This document shows positions 12,512-21,292 of a DNA stretch of 54,868 nt, in pieces; the first letter of the stretch is position 1, and each line of letters opens with the position of its first letter. The position numbers and the translations under genes are program-made. Under the pieces are notes generated by a model. It was not told where the DNA came from and did not search any database. It saw only the letters and a program-made list of their open reading frames with translations. This DNA is from Streptomyces hilarionis (GTDB lineage: Bacteria; Actinomycetota; Actinomycetes; Streptomycetales; Streptomycetaceae). The stretch is from contig NZ_JAHHIT010000068.1 in NCBI RefSeq assembly GCF_024539675.1, positions 1 to 54,868 on the forward strand, written 5' to 3'.

Positions 12512-13692
12512 GCGGACTCTCCCTCGGCGAGGGGCAGCACGGCGCGCACGGTCCAGCGCGAGCCGTCCGGCCCGGCGGCGAACGTGCCGCCGAGCAGCGC
12601 CGCCCGCTCCCGCATCCCCACCAGCCCGGCGCCCGAGCCGGGGGCGCGGGGCCCGCCCCGGTGACCGTAGGGACTGCACACCCGCAGGTCGAGCGCGTCC
12701 CCGTGCTGGACGAGGTCGACGGTGACCCGCCCCGGGCGCGCGTGCTTGAGGGCGTTGGTCAGCGACTCCTGGACGATGCGGTACGCGGCGAACTCGACGG
12801 GCGTGGGGACCGTGCCGTGGTCGGCGTCGAGGCTGACGTCGAGCCCGTTGGCGCGGGCCCCGTCGACCAGGGACCGCAGGCCGTCGAGGGTGGGAGCGGC
12901 GGCCGGCTCGCGGTCCCCGCTCCCGTCGCGCAGGATGCCGATCAGCCGCCGCATCTCCGCCAGCCCCTCGACGCTGTTCTCGCGGATGACGGTGAGGGCC
13001 TGCCGGGAGGTGGCCGGATCGTCGAGCGAGAGGGCCGCCGTCGAGTGGATGGCGATCGCGGAGAGGTGGTTGGCGACCATGTCGTGCAACTCCCGCGCCA
13101 TCCGCGCCCGCTCGGCCCCGACCGCCTGGGCGCGGTCCGCCTCGGCGAGCAGCGCGGTCTGCTCGGCCCGCAGCCGGGCGGCCTCGGCGGCGTCACGGTG
13201 GTTGCGCACGATCCACCCGGTGGCGGCCGGCCCGTACGCGACGACGCCCACGACCACGCCGATCAGCAGCGCCTCCGGCACCCGCCACACCGCGAACGGC
13301 ACCAGCGTCCCCGCCACCGTGAGCAGCCCGGTGATCCACTGGATGCGGCGGGCGGAGGCGAGCGGACCGTACAGGACGGCCGCGTACACGACGTCGGTGA
13401 ACATCAGGACGGTGGACAGGTTGCCCTGGGTCGCCAGGTCCGCGGTGACGGTGACGCCGGCGACGATCAGGGCCGTGCGCGGGGCCGCCCGGCGCAGCAC
13501 CTCGCAGCCCGCCATCACGGTGAGCGGCGCCAGCACCGGCCAGGGGCCGTCGAAGAGGGTGATCGGATCGTCGGACCTGCGGGTGCCCAGCCCGGCAGCC
13601 ACCAGGAGCAGTCCGCCGAGCAGTCCGCCGACCGCGAGGAACACGTCGAATTGGTGCGGACGGGGGAGACGTCTGACGGGCATGCCCTCCAT
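12508..13692 (-). CDS. chiS: Sensor histidine kinase ChiS
   Basis: Membrane sensor kinase of the NarL-partner (HisKA_3) type. About 150 N-terminal residues form five or six hydrophobic helices with very short loops, so the input is probably sensed in or at the membrane. The dimerisation/phospho-acceptor helix is MARELHDMVANHLSAI with His203. The ATP-binding domain follows, with an N-box in QESLTNALKHA and a glycine box GSGAGLVGMRERAALLGG. The start is uncertain: ATG 13692 and ATG 13683 are both plausible and neither has a strong ribosome site. Translationally coupled to chiR. Confidence 0.85.
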   Translation of the reverse strand: MEGMPVRRLPRPHQFDVFLAVGGLLGGLLLVAAGLGTRRSDDPITLFDGPWPVLAPLTVMAGCEVLRRAAPRTALIVAGVTVTADLATQGNLSTVLMFTDVVYAAVLYGPLASARRIQWITGLLTVAGTLVPFAVWRVPEALLIGVVVGVVAYGPAATGWIVRNHRDAAEAARLRAEQTALLAEADRAQAVGAERARMARELHDMVANHLSAIAIHSTAALSLDDPATSRQALTVIRENSVEGLAEMRRLIGILRDGSGDREPAAAPTLDGLRSLVDGARANGLDVSLDADHGTVPTPVEFAAYRIVQESLTNALKHARPGRVTVDLVQHGDALDLRVCSPYGHRGGPRAPGSGAGLVGMRERAALLGGTFAAGPDGSRWTVRAVLPLAEGESA

Positions 13693-13835
13693 CCAACACG
13701 CCCCACGCGCCGGGCGCCTGCCCCTCGGGGACGGTCCCGGACTGCATCTTTCGATGTACCGCCGGTTCGTCATTGGCGACGACGAGGGCGGGTTCCGGCG
13801 GCGGCAGTCTGGAAGGAGACCGAGAGGAGCAAGCC

Positions 13836-14405
13836 GTGATCGTCGCGCTGATCGTCGTCTGCGAGGTGGCCTTCTGGATGCTGCTGGCCGCCGGACTGGC
13901 CTTCCGGTACGTGCTGCGCATGCCGAGGCTGGGGCTGGCCCTGCTGCTGTGCGAGCCGCTGCTGGAGGTCGTGCTGTTCGCGGTGACCGCGGTGGACCTG
14001 CGCAACGGGGCCGAGCCGGACTGGCGGCACGGTCTCGCCGCCGTCTACATCGGTTTCACCGTGGGCCTCGGTCACTCCACGATCCGGTGGGTCGACGCCC
14101 GGGTCGCCCACCGCTTCGCCGGCGGTCCGCCGCCCGTGCGCCCGCCCCGGTACGGCACGGCCCGCGCCGTGCACGAGTGGAAGGTCGCCGGCCGCTGGAT
14201 CCTCGCCGCCCTGACCGCCGTCGCCCTGCTCCAGGCGGCCGTCTGGTACGTCGGCGGCGACGGCGGGACCGACTCGCTGCGGGCGTGGCAGCAGCGGATG
14301 CTGTTCGTCGTCGGCGTCAACCTCGTCATCGCCGCGAGCTACACCCTCTTCCCGAAGAAGCGGCCGCGCGGCGAGCCGGAGCGGGAACCGGCCAACCTGC
14401 GCTAG
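13836..14405 (+). CDS. Integral membrane protein, unknown function
   Basis: Protein of 189 aa with about five hydrophobic helices: residues 1-25, 30-50, 55-80, 115-140 and 155-175. Charged loops lie between them and the C-terminus is basic (FPKKRPRGEPEREP). The GTG start at 13836 is chosen because AGGAG at 13825-13829 lies 6 nt upstream. It is divergent from chiS across about 140 bp, which may hold both promoters. I recognise no enzymatic motif. Downstream it converges with the cobalamin adenosyltransferase gene across 42 bp containing a short GCGGCC/GGCCGC hairpin (14428-14442). Confidence 0.75.
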   Translation: MIVALIVVCEVAFWMLLAAGLAFRYVLRMPRLGLALLLCEPLLEVVLFAVTAVDLRNGAEPDWRHGLAAVYIGFTVGLGHSTIRWVDARVAHRFAGGPPPVRPPRYGTARAVHEWKVAGRWILAALTAVALLQAAVWYVGGDGGTDSLRAWQQRMLFVVGVNLVIAASYTLFPKKRPRGEPEREPANLR

Positions 14406-14447
14406 CGAGCCCGGCCTCCCGCCCGGCGCGGCCGCGGGCCGCCCCGG

Positions 14448-15020
14448 TCAGCGCTCGCCGCCCGGCACCCACAGCACGTCGCCGGTGGCCTTGTTGGCCG
14501 TGCGGGCCAGGATGAACAGGAGGTCCGACAGGCGGTTGAGGTAGGTCGCGGTCAGCGGGTTCATCACCTCGCCGTGCACCTCCAGCGCCGCCCACGTGGA
14601 GCGCTCGGCCCGCCTGACGACCGTGCAGGCCTGGTGCAGCAGCGCCGCGCCCGGGGCGCCCCCGGGCAGGATGAACGAGCGCAGCTTCTCCAGCCGCTCG
14701 TTGAAGCGGTCGCAGTCCGCCTCCAGCCGGTCCACGTAGAACTGCTCCACCCGCAGCGGCGGGAACGCGGGGTTCTCCGCCACCGGCGTCGACAGGTCCG
14801 CGCCCACGTCGAACAGGTCGTTCTGGACGCGGGTGAGGACCGCGACGAGTTCCTCGTCGAGCCCGCCCAGCGCGAGCGCCGTGCCGATCACCGCGTTCGC
14901 CTCGTTGGCGTCCGCGTACGCGGCGATCCGCAGGTCGGTCTTGGCGACCCTGCTCATGTCGCCGAGAGCCGTGGTGCCCTGGTCGCCGGTCCTGGTGTAG
15001 ATGCGCGTCAGATTGACCAT
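14448..15020 (-). CDS. ATP:cob(I)alamin adenosyltransferase, PduO type
   Basis: Transfers the adenosyl group of ATP to cob(I)alamin, making coenzyme B12. The N-terminal ATP-binding signature TRTGDQGTTAL (residues 9-19) is typical of PduO-type enzymes. The rest is a helical bundle with conserved segments EQFYVDRLEADCDRFNE and FILPGG. At 190 aa it is the usual length. The ATG follows no strong ribosome site. The adenosylcobalamin product is the cofactor of methylmalonyl-CoA mutase, whose chaperone MeaB and epimerase partner are encoded about 17 kb away in the same window. Confidence 0.93.
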   Translation of the reverse strand: MVNLTRIYTRTGDQGTTALGDMSRVAKTDLRIAAYADANEANAVIGTALALGGLDEELVAVLTRVQNDLFDVGADLSTPVAENPAFPPLRVEQFYVDRLEADCDRFNERLEKLRSFILPGGAPGAALLHQACTVVRRAERSTWAALEVHGEVMNPLTATYLNRLSDLLFILARTANKATGDVLWVPGGER

Positions 15021-15483
15021 GACGCCAATCTAGACCGTCCCCGCGGGTGCGTTCCGTTCCGTCCGTCACGGTGGCCACCCGGGCTCGTTTCCGGGCCAAT
15101 CGGTGGGAATCGGGCAGGAATTGACGACGTGACCGGCGTCTCACGCCCTGAGACGTGAAACGCGTTACTAACCGGTCACACAGCGACTCCCGACCGCTAA
15201 TGTCCGGCCGAGAGGCACACGGACAGGTACCGGGACGGGCAACCGGACAGGCGACCGGAACGGCTGCGCCGGATGGCTGAACGCCGGTGACATCGGACGC
15301 GTGAGCGGGCAGGGCTTCTCCAGGCGCACACCGCACAGGCCCCACGGGCCTCACCCCTGCGGGTGAATTCGGTATCGGTTCGCTCACAGACGGCAACCTC
15401 CGGCCGCTTCACGCAGTCAGAGGATGCAACGCACCACCGGACATCACACCGCGGAGCACGAGACGCACGCTTAGGGGAGCGCT
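15021..15483. other. Long intergenic region upstream of the STAS gene
   Basis: No coding sequence is supported in these 463 bp between divergent genes. The notable contents are nested inverted repeats at 15129-15179, listed separately. The stretch 15200-15480 is featureless apart from the GGGGAG ribosome site just before 15484. Confidence 0.6.
15129..15179. promoter_or_regulatory. Nested inverted repeats in the STAS-gene upstream region
   Basis: GTGACCGG (15129-15136) and CCGGTCAC (15172-15179) form an outer inverted repeat. Inside it, CGTCTCA (15137-15143) and TGAGACG (15149-15155) pair around CGCCC. Both sit in the divergent region between the cobalamin adenosyltransferase and STAS genes, so an operator is plausible. 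The binding protein is unknown. Confidence 0.4.
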
Positions 15484-15807
15484 ATGCACATCAGGGGCGA
15501 CCACGTCGAGCTGGTCGTCGGGGGCCGTCTCGACGTCCGCAGCGCGGCGGACGCCCGTACGGCCCTGCACACGGCCGTCGACGACGGAGTCGGCGACCTG
15601 GTGCTCGACCTGTCCGAGCTGGACTCCTGGGACGCCACCGGACTCGGCGTCATCATGGGCGTCCACCGACGGGCGGGCCGCTGCGGCCGGCGGCTGGTGC
15701 TGCGCGGCGTACCCCCGCAGATGCAACGCCTGCTGGTGGCCACCCGGTTGCACCGCATCCTCGCGATCGAGGGCGGCATCGGCGTGGAGTCGCTGCCCCG
15801 GGTGTGA
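15484..15807 (+). CDS. STAS-domain anti-sigma factor antagonist
   Basis: Single STAS domain of 107 aa, like SpoIIAA/RsbV proteins that release sigma factors by binding an anti-sigma kinase. The beta-alpha phosphorylation loop reads DSWDATGLGV (47-56). The usual Asp-Ser-Ser-Gly is Asp-Ala-Thr-Gly, so Thr52 occupies the phospho-acceptor position. ATG 15484 follows GGGGAG. No anti-sigma kinase or sigma factor gene is adjacent, so its partner must be encoded elsewhere. Confidence 0.88.
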   Translation: MHIRGDHVELVVGGRLDVRSAADARTALHTAVDDGVGDLVLDLSELDSWDATGLGVIMGVHRRAGRCGRRLVLRGVPPQMQRLLVATRLHRILAIEGGIGVESLPRV

Positions 15808-16041
15808 CCCACGGGGGCCGTGGCCTGCACGGGAAACGTGTGACGGGCGCAATCCTCACGAGACTGTGACGCTTCGGGCGGCGCGGCACCCCGGGCTGTC
15901 GTAGATACTGTGCGAAGGTTTACGGTTCGTCTGCCCGCCGCTCTCAGCCTCGAGCGGGCACCGGACCAGAAGCGACAGCGCAGTGTGCAGCAAGGCCGGG
16001 AGGGGCTACCGCCACACGACGCTTTTGGGGGGCTCGAACCT

Positions 16042-18555
16042 ATGGACCCGAACCCGCGGGGACCCGAGGAGTACGGCCATGACGGCGACGGGAAAGCGCC
16101 GCGCCCACGCCCTTCCCGGGACCCCCTCACACCCGACTTCGGCCAGCACCAGCCGGCCCAGGCCCGCACCGTGCGGCTCGTCGTCGGCGAACACCTGCTC
16201 ACCGTCAACCCGGTGGACGGCAGCGAGATAGAACGGCGTCCGCCCGGGACGCAGGAGAGCGAACCGCCCGGCAGGCGCACGCCCGAGCAGCGCGCCGAGA
16301 CCGAGCGCGCCGCCCGGCCGCCGGCCCCCGCCGGCCCGGCCCGCACCCCGTGGCCGCTCCAGGGCCGCCAGGACGAACGCGAACAACTGGTCCGCCTGCT
16401 CGCCCGCGGCCGCTCCGTCCGCGTCACCGGCGCTCCCGGCTCGGGCCGCACCAGCCTCCTCGACCTCGTCGCCGAGGACTGCGAGGACCTCGCCCCCGAC
16501 GGCGTCGTCCGCCTCTCCGGCTTCGGCCGCACCGCCTCCGACCTGCTGCACGACCTCTTCCACGCCGTCCACGACGCCCCCCGGCACCGCCCCGGGGACG
16601 ACGAGCTGCGCGACCTCGTCCGCGAGATCGGCGCGGTCGTCGTCGTCGACGACGTCGACCTCGGCGGCGCCGACCTCGACGAACTGCTCGACGCCACGCC
16701 CGAGTGCGCCTTCCTGCTCGGCGCCGACCCGGACGCCCCCGCGCCCTCCGCGGAGTCCGCCGTCGAGGAGGTCGCCCTGGCCGGACTCGACCGCGCGGGC
16801 GGCGTCGAGGTCATCGAGCAGGCCGTCGGCCGGGTCCTCACCGAGGAGGAGGCCAACTGGGCCGGCGACCTCTGGTTCGAGTCCGAGGGACTGCCGCTGC
16901 GGTTCGTCCAGGCCGGCGCCCTGCTCCGCCAGCGCGACCGGCTGCGCGCCGACGCCGACGCCGTGGACGCCTTCGGCGTCTTCGAGGACGCCCGGCCGGC
17001 CGGACCGGTCGAGGCCGCGGCCGGGGCCGGCGAGGCGGAGGAGATACCCCTGCCCTCGCTCGGCGAGGCCGCCGCGCCCGCGCCGCTGCTCGCCGCCCGC
17101 CTCAGTGCCTGCGCCCGCGCCACCCTGCGCTTCGCCGTCGCCCTCGGCGGCGAGGTCCCGCACCAGGCGCACCTGCCCGCCCTCGTCGGCGACACCCACG
17201 CCGACGCGGCCCTCGGCGAACTGACCGCCTGCGGACTCGTCTCCCCGGTCGGCACCCGCTACCGCCTCGCCGTCGGCGTGCGGACCCAGCTGGAGGCCGC
17301 CGGATACGCCGACGACGCCGAGGCCCGCGCCCGGACCGCCGCCCAGCACTACGCCTGGTGGGCCGGACACCCCTCGGTCACGCCCGACCGGGTGTGCGCC
17401 GAGGCCGACGCGGTGCTCGCGGCCCTCGCCGCCGTCGTCCCCGCCACCACCCGCCCCGACGAGGGCGAGGAGGCCACCGCGGTCCGGCTGGCCCGCACCG
17501 CCGCCCCCGCCTTCGCCGCGGGCCTGCACTGGCGGGCCTGGGAGAGCGCCCTGCACGAGGGCGCCGAAGCCGCCCGACTGGCCGGCGAGTCCGCCGACCG
17601 CGCCTACTTCCACCACGAACTCGGCGTCCTCGCCCTGTGCTCCGGCGACCTCGACCGCGCCCGCTCCGAACTGGAGGCCTCCCTCACCCTGCGCGGGGCC
17701 ATCGCCGACAAGCGCGGCACCGTGGCCGGCCGCCGCGCCCTCGCCCTGGTCGCCGACGCCAGCGGCGACATACCCGGCCTGCCGGCGGCGCCCGACGAGG
17801 AGACGCCCGAGCCCCGCCAGGAGGAGCCGGCGCCCCCGCCGCGCGCCGTCCAGGCGGCGCTCCCGTCCTTCGCGCCGGAGGTGGAGACCCTCGTCGCCCG
17901 CCGCGAGCCGTCGCCCCCGCCGGCCCCGCGCCACCGCGCCGGCCTCAGGGGCCTGGCCCGGCGCAACCTCGTCGCGGCCGGTGCGGGCGCGCTGCTCGTC
18001 GCCGTGCTCGGCACGGTCGTGACGCTCGGCGCGACCTCCGACAACGACGCCCACAACCCCTCCGACCGGGTCGGCGTCAACCCGACCGCCGACGCGGGAG
18101 CCAACGGCGACGACCCGAACGCCGACGCCCCCGGCGACGGCGGAACGTCCTCCGACACCGGCGGGGCGACCAGCAGACCGACCGACCCCGGCCCGGACGG
18201 CACCATGGGCACCTCGGACGACCCCTCGCCCACGGGGTCGCCCGAACCGTCCCCCGACGCCAGCGGTTCGCCCGGCCCCGGGCACGGGGGCACGCCGTCC
18301 GGCTCGCCCAGGCCCTCCTCGTCGCCCAGCCCGTCCTCGAGGCCCTCGTCGTCGCCGTCGTCGTCGCCGTCGCAGAGCCCGTCCGCCTCCGCGAGCCCGT
18401 CCGCGTCGGAGACCGGAGCGCCCACCAGCACGCCGACCGGCGGCAGCTCCCACTCGGCGACCAGCTCGATGTCGTCCTCGCCGGGCAGCTCCCTCACCTC
18501 CGCCGGACCCGCCGCGAGCGCCGGCACGCCGGCAGCGCCGGACGAGGTGATCTGA
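16042..18555 (+). CDS. NTPase-like protein with transmembrane anchor and Ser/Pro-rich tail
   Basis: Large protein of 837 aa from ATG 16042 (MDPNPRGPEEYGHDG); the frame is open further upstream but without conserved-looking sequence. Residues about 1-105 are hydrophilic and disordered. Residues about 110-300 form a P-loop NTPase-like domain with GAPGSGRTS at 130-138 (Arg where Walker A has Lys) and a hydrophobic Walker B-like strand ending in VVVVDDVDL. Residues 340-600 are helical and Ala-rich, possibly TPR-like. A membrane helix follows at about 645-668. The remaining 165 residues are rich in Ser, Pro, Thr, Gly and Asp and would lie outside the cell. Similar proteins are annotated only as ATP/GTP-binding in streptomycetes; function unknown. 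Confidence 0.8.
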   Translation: MDPNPRGPEEYGHDGDGKAPRPRPSRDPLTPDFGQHQPAQARTVRLVVGEHLLTVNPVDGSEIERRPPGTQESEPPGRRTPEQRAETERAARPPAPAGPARTPWPLQGRQDEREQLVRLLARGRSVRVTGAPGSGRTSLLDLVAEDCEDLAPDGVVRLSGFGRTASDLLHDLFHAVHDAPRHRPGDDELRDLVREIGAVVVVDDVDLGGADLDELLDATPECAFLLGADPDAPAPSAESAVEEVALAGLDRAGGVEVIEQAVGRVLTEEEANWAGDLWFESEGLPLRFVQAGALLRQRDRLRADADAVDAFGVFEDARPAGPVEAAAGAGEAEEIPLPSLGEAAAPAPLLAARLSACARATLRFAVALGGEVPHQAHLPALVGDTHADAALGELTACGLVSPVGTRYRLAVGVRTQLEAAGYADDAEARARTAAQHYAWWAGHPSVTPDRVCAEADAVLAALAAVVPATTRPDEGEEATAVRLARTAAPAFAAGLHWRAWESALHEGAEAARLAGESADRAYFHHELGVLALCSGDLDRARSELEASLTLRGAIADKRGTVAGRRALALVADASGDIPGLPAAPDEETPEPRQEEPAPPPRAVQAALPSFAPEVETLVARREPSPPPAPRHRAGLRGLARRNLVAAGAGALLVAVLGTVVTLGATSDNDAHNPSDRVGVNPTADAGANGDDPNADAPGDGGTSSDTGGATSRPTDPGPDGTMGTSDDPSPTGSPEPSPDASGSPGPGHGGTPSGSPRPSSSPSPSSRPSSSPSSSPSQSPSASASPSASETGAPTSTPTGGSSHSATSSMSSSPGSSLTSAGPAASAGTPAAPDEVI

Positions 18556-18570
18556 GCGCGCGGGCACACG

Positions 18571-18609
18571 GAGACGGGCCGGGTTCCCTTCCGGAACCCG
18601 GCCCGTCTC
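18571..18609. terminator. Bidirectional terminator between the NTPase gene and nucS
   Basis: A 17-bp perfect stem (18571-18587 with 18593-18609) surrounds the loop CTTCC. It sits midway between two convergent stop codons. Confidence 0.85.
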
Positions 18610-18628
18610 GTCGTCCGTGCGAACGTGG

Positions 18629-19300
18629 TCAGAACAGGCGCAGCTTGTCGTCCTCGATGCCGCGCAGGGCGTTGTAGTCGAGGACCGTGCAGCCGATGCC
18701 GCGGTCCGTGGCCAGCACGCGGGCCTGGGGCTTGATCTCCTGGGCCGCGAAGACGCCGCGCACCGGCGCGAGATGCGGGTCGCGGTTCAACAGCTCCAGG
18801 TAGCGGGTGAGTTGCTCGACCCCGTCGATCTCGCCGCGCCTCTTGATCTCCACCGCGACGGTCTGCCCTTCCGCGTCCCGGCACAGGATGTCCACCGGGC
18901 CGATGGCGGTCATGTACTCGCGGCGGATGAGGGTGTAGCCCTCGCCGAGGGTCTCGATGCGGTCGGCGAGCAGCTCCTGGAGGTGCGCTTCCACGCCGTC
19001 CTTGATCAGGCCGGGATCGACGCCCAGTTCGTGCGACGAGTCGTGGAGGATCTCCTCCATCGTGATGATGAGCTTCTCGCCGCCCTTGTTGACGACGGTC
19101 CACACACCCTCGTCGTCGCCCGTGCCCTCCTTGAGCGTGCAGGGCGGCGACATCCAGTTCAGGGGCTTGTAGGCGCGGTCGTCCGCATGGATCGAGACGC
19201 TGCCGTCCGCCTTCACCAGAATGAGACGGGGGGCGGAAGGGAGATGGGCGGTGAGCCGGCCGGCGTAGTCGACGGAGCACCGGGCGATGACGAGACGCAT
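18629..19300 (-). CDS. nucS: Mismatch-specific endonuclease NucS
   Basis: NucS/EndoMS cleaves both strands at mismatches and provides non-canonical mismatch repair in actinobacteria that lack MutS/MutL. The protein is 223 aa from ATG 19300 (MRLVIARCSVDYAG); the open frame upstream is not conserved-looking. The N-terminal beta-sandwich binds DNA. The C-terminal RecB-like nuclease domain shows Asp137 in GPVDIL and Glu151-x-Lys153 in AVEIKRRG, the expected catalytic set. The last residues, KLRLF, fit the sliding-clamp interaction tail known for this family. No clear ribosome site precedes the ATG, so leaderless translation is possible. Confidence 0.95.
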   Translation of the reverse strand: MRLVIARCSVDYAGRLTAHLPSAPRLILVKADGSVSIHADDRAYKPLNWMSPPCTLKEGTGDDEGVWTVVNKGGEKLIITMEEILHDSSHELGVDPGLIKDGVEAHLQELLADRIETLGEGYTLIRREYMTAIGPVDILCRDAEGQTVAVEIKRRGEIDGVEQLTRYLELLNRDPHLAPVRGVFAAQEIKPQARVLATDRGIGCTVLDYNALRGIEDDKLRLF

Positions 19301-19564
19301 GGGGCGCAACGCTATCCGACGCCCCTGCCCCCTAGCGATTCGCCCTGGAAAACGATCGTTCGACGGGCGCTCGACAGTGGCCGATTGTGTGCCCAACCGG
19401 GGTTCCCTATGTGCCCATTCTCCTGGTGCGGTCACCGTCCGTTGCCTACCGTAGTGAACGGGAGGTCGCGATGCGTGTACTCAGCGTGTGCGGTATTTCG
19501 GCATGCCGACTCCCCTTCCCTGTCCGTCAACCCCTGTTGTTCCGGGGGTGCGAGAGGAGTACCC

Positions 19565-19957
19565 ATGTCGCTCGACGTCTCACCGGCCCTACTCGAACAG
19601 GCCGAGCGAGGCGAGGTCGACGAAGCACAATTCGTCGACTGCGTCCGGACCTCCCTGCCCTACGCGTGGGAGATGGTCAGCTCCCTGGTGGCCCAGCTGA
19701 AGGTGGACGGCGCGGACTTCGCCGACAACCAGACGCCCCCGCCGGACGAGCAGGCACGCGGGCAGCTGCTGCGCGCGCTCGCGAGTGACGCCATACGCGG
19801 TGCGCTGCAACGGCACTTCGGTGTGCGGCTGGCCTTCCAGAACTGCCACCGGGTGGCGGTGTTCCCGTTGGACCCGGCTGTCGACGAGAAGCTCGGCCGC
19901 TTCACCTCGATCCGCAGCCAGGTGCTCAACCAGTCCCCGGAATTCCGGGACTGCTGA
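19565..19957 (+). CDS. Conserved SCO5389-family protein
   Basis: Small soluble protein of 130 aa from ATG 19565, preceded by a GAGAGGAG ribosome site. It has an acidic helical N-terminus (SPALLEQAERGEVDEAQFVDCVRTSLPYAWEMV in outline), a Pro-rich linker TPPPDEQ, and a C-terminal part ending in RSQVLNQSPEFRDC. No catalytic motif or membrane segment is visible. It is divergent from nucS across 264 bp, a conserved arrangement in streptomycetes. Function unknown. Confidence 0.85.
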   Translation: MSLDVSPALLEQAERGEVDEAQFVDCVRTSLPYAWEMVSSLVAQLKVDGADFADNQTPPPDEQARGQLLRALASDAIRGALQRHFGVRLAFQNCHRVAVFPLDPAVDEKLGRFTSIRSQVLNQSPEFRDC

Positions 19958-19976
19958 AACCGGTGAGGCTGTCGCT

Positions 19977-20019
19977 TGCCGCTCCTGACGCGGGAGGTTC
20001 CACAGACGCGGGAGCGGCA
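19977..20019. terminator. Hairpin after the SCO5389-family gene
   Basis: TGCCGCTCC (19977-19985) pairs with GGAGCGGCA (20011-20019) across a 25-nt loop that contains part of a GACGCGGGAG direct repeat. It lies between convergent genes. Confidence 0.5.
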
Positions 20020-20042
20020 GGCCTCATGGTCGGCTGGGCTGT

Positions 20043-21077
20043 TCACCGGAGGTGGGGGAGCACCTCCGAGCCCAGCCGCCGTACGTTCTCCTCCGTCGCC
20101 GCGAGGTCGCCGGAGCCCTCGACGAGCAGGGCGAAGCGCGAGATGCCGGTCCGCTCGCCGGTCGCCGCGAGGCGGTCGGCGCACAACCGCGGGGTGCCCA
20201 CCGGGTGCAGCCCGCAGAGCAGTTCGGTGTACGCCACCGGGTCCCGCATGCTGCGGGCTCGGCCGTCCACCGTCACATGCGCGTCCAGGCCCTGCTTCAA
20301 CCAGCCCGGCATCGCCTTCACCAGCGTCTCCACCGCGTCCGTCCGCCGGTCCGCGATCTGGCAGACGCCCGCGGAGACGTGCGCCGCGCTGCGGATCTCG
20401 TCCCCCGAGCGGCCGGCGGCGCGCGCGCAGCGCCGCCACTGGGCGACCATCTCGGCCTTCTCCTCGTCCCCGACGTGCATCCCGAGCAGCATCGGCAGCC
20501 CGCGCTCGGCGGCCAGCCGCACACTCGCCGGTGAGGTGCAGGCCACGACGACCTCCGGCCCCGCCGTCTCGGTCAGGGCCTCCGACGGCCGGGGCACCAC
20601 GGGGACCTCGCGGAAGCGGAATCGCTCGCCGTCCGCTCCCACCGAGGGCTCGCGCAGCCAGCGAACCAGCAGATCGAGTGATTCCGGGAAGCCCTGTTCG
20701 TACGCCCGCAGTCCCGTTCCGAAGACCTCCAGGTCGACCCACGGCCCGCCGCGGCCCACGCCCAGCGAGAAGCGGCCCCCGCTCGTCAGGTGCAGCAGCG
20801 CGGCCTGTTCGCCGAGCGCCACGGGGTGGACGGTGGGCAGTACGCTGACCGCCGTGCCCACCCGGATGCGCCGGGTGCGGCCCAGCAGCAGAGCGGCGAG
20901 GGTGACCGCCGACGGGCACGTGCCGTACGGCACGAAGTGGTGCTCGCCCAGCCAGACCGAGTCCAGACCCGCCTCCTCGGCCACCTCGGCGGAGCGCACG
21001 GCGCGATGCAGCGCCTCGCCCTGGCCCTGGCCGGGGAACTGGGCTCCCAACACGAAACTTCCCACACGCATGGACAT
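20043..21077 (-). CDS. LLM-class flavin-dependent oxidoreductase
   Basis: Luciferase-like TIM-barrel monooxygenase of 344 aa, expected to use FMN or coenzyme F420. Typical features are the N-terminal strand RVGSFVLGAQ, the segment AGLDSVWLGEHHFVPYG with its double His, and GRFSLGVGRGGPWVDL. The start is ATG 21077 with AAGGAAG upstream; ATG 21071 is an alternative. A longer frame begins at 21146 but lacks support. It stands alone between convergent and divergent neighbours, so the substrate is unknown. Confidence 0.87.
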   Translation of the reverse strand: MSMRVGSFVLGAQFPGQGQGEALHRAVRSAEVAEEAGLDSVWLGEHHFVPYGTCPSAVTLAALLLGRTRRIRVGTAVSVLPTVHPVALGEQAALLHLTSGGRFSLGVGRGGPWVDLEVFGTGLRAYEQGFPESLDLLVRWLREPSVGADGERFRFREVPVVPRPSEALTETAGPEVVVACTSPASVRLAAERGLPMLLGMHVGDEEKAEMVAQWRRCARAAGRSGDEIRSAAHVSAGVCQIADRRTDAVETLVKAMPGWLKQGLDAHVTVDGRARSMRDPVAYTELLCGLHPVGTPRLCADRLAATGERTGISRFALLVEGSGDLAATEENVRRLGSEVLPHLR

Positions 21078-21292
21078 TCCTGCTTCCTTGGCTCCGACGC
21101 GGAGCTCCCCCACCGGGCATAACCGTCCGACACGTGCCGAGGACACGGCCTGGCGGAGAGATTTGCGGATTGTCTGCAGAATGCGGCGTCCCGCGGGGTG
21201 ACGTGCGGGGCGGCCGACCTACGGGTGCCCCGGCCCCGGCCGCGTACGCTGGACGCCGAACCCGCCCACCGTAGAGCCCCGTGAGGTGTCCC

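Noticed and set aside
19471..19788. Small frame after GGGAGG and ATG, starting MRVLSVCGISAC
   Set aside because: The ribosome site is good, but the frame runs 224 bp into the conserved gene at 19565 in another frame and the later part is Arg-rich shadow; at most a short leader peptide, which cannot be shown here.
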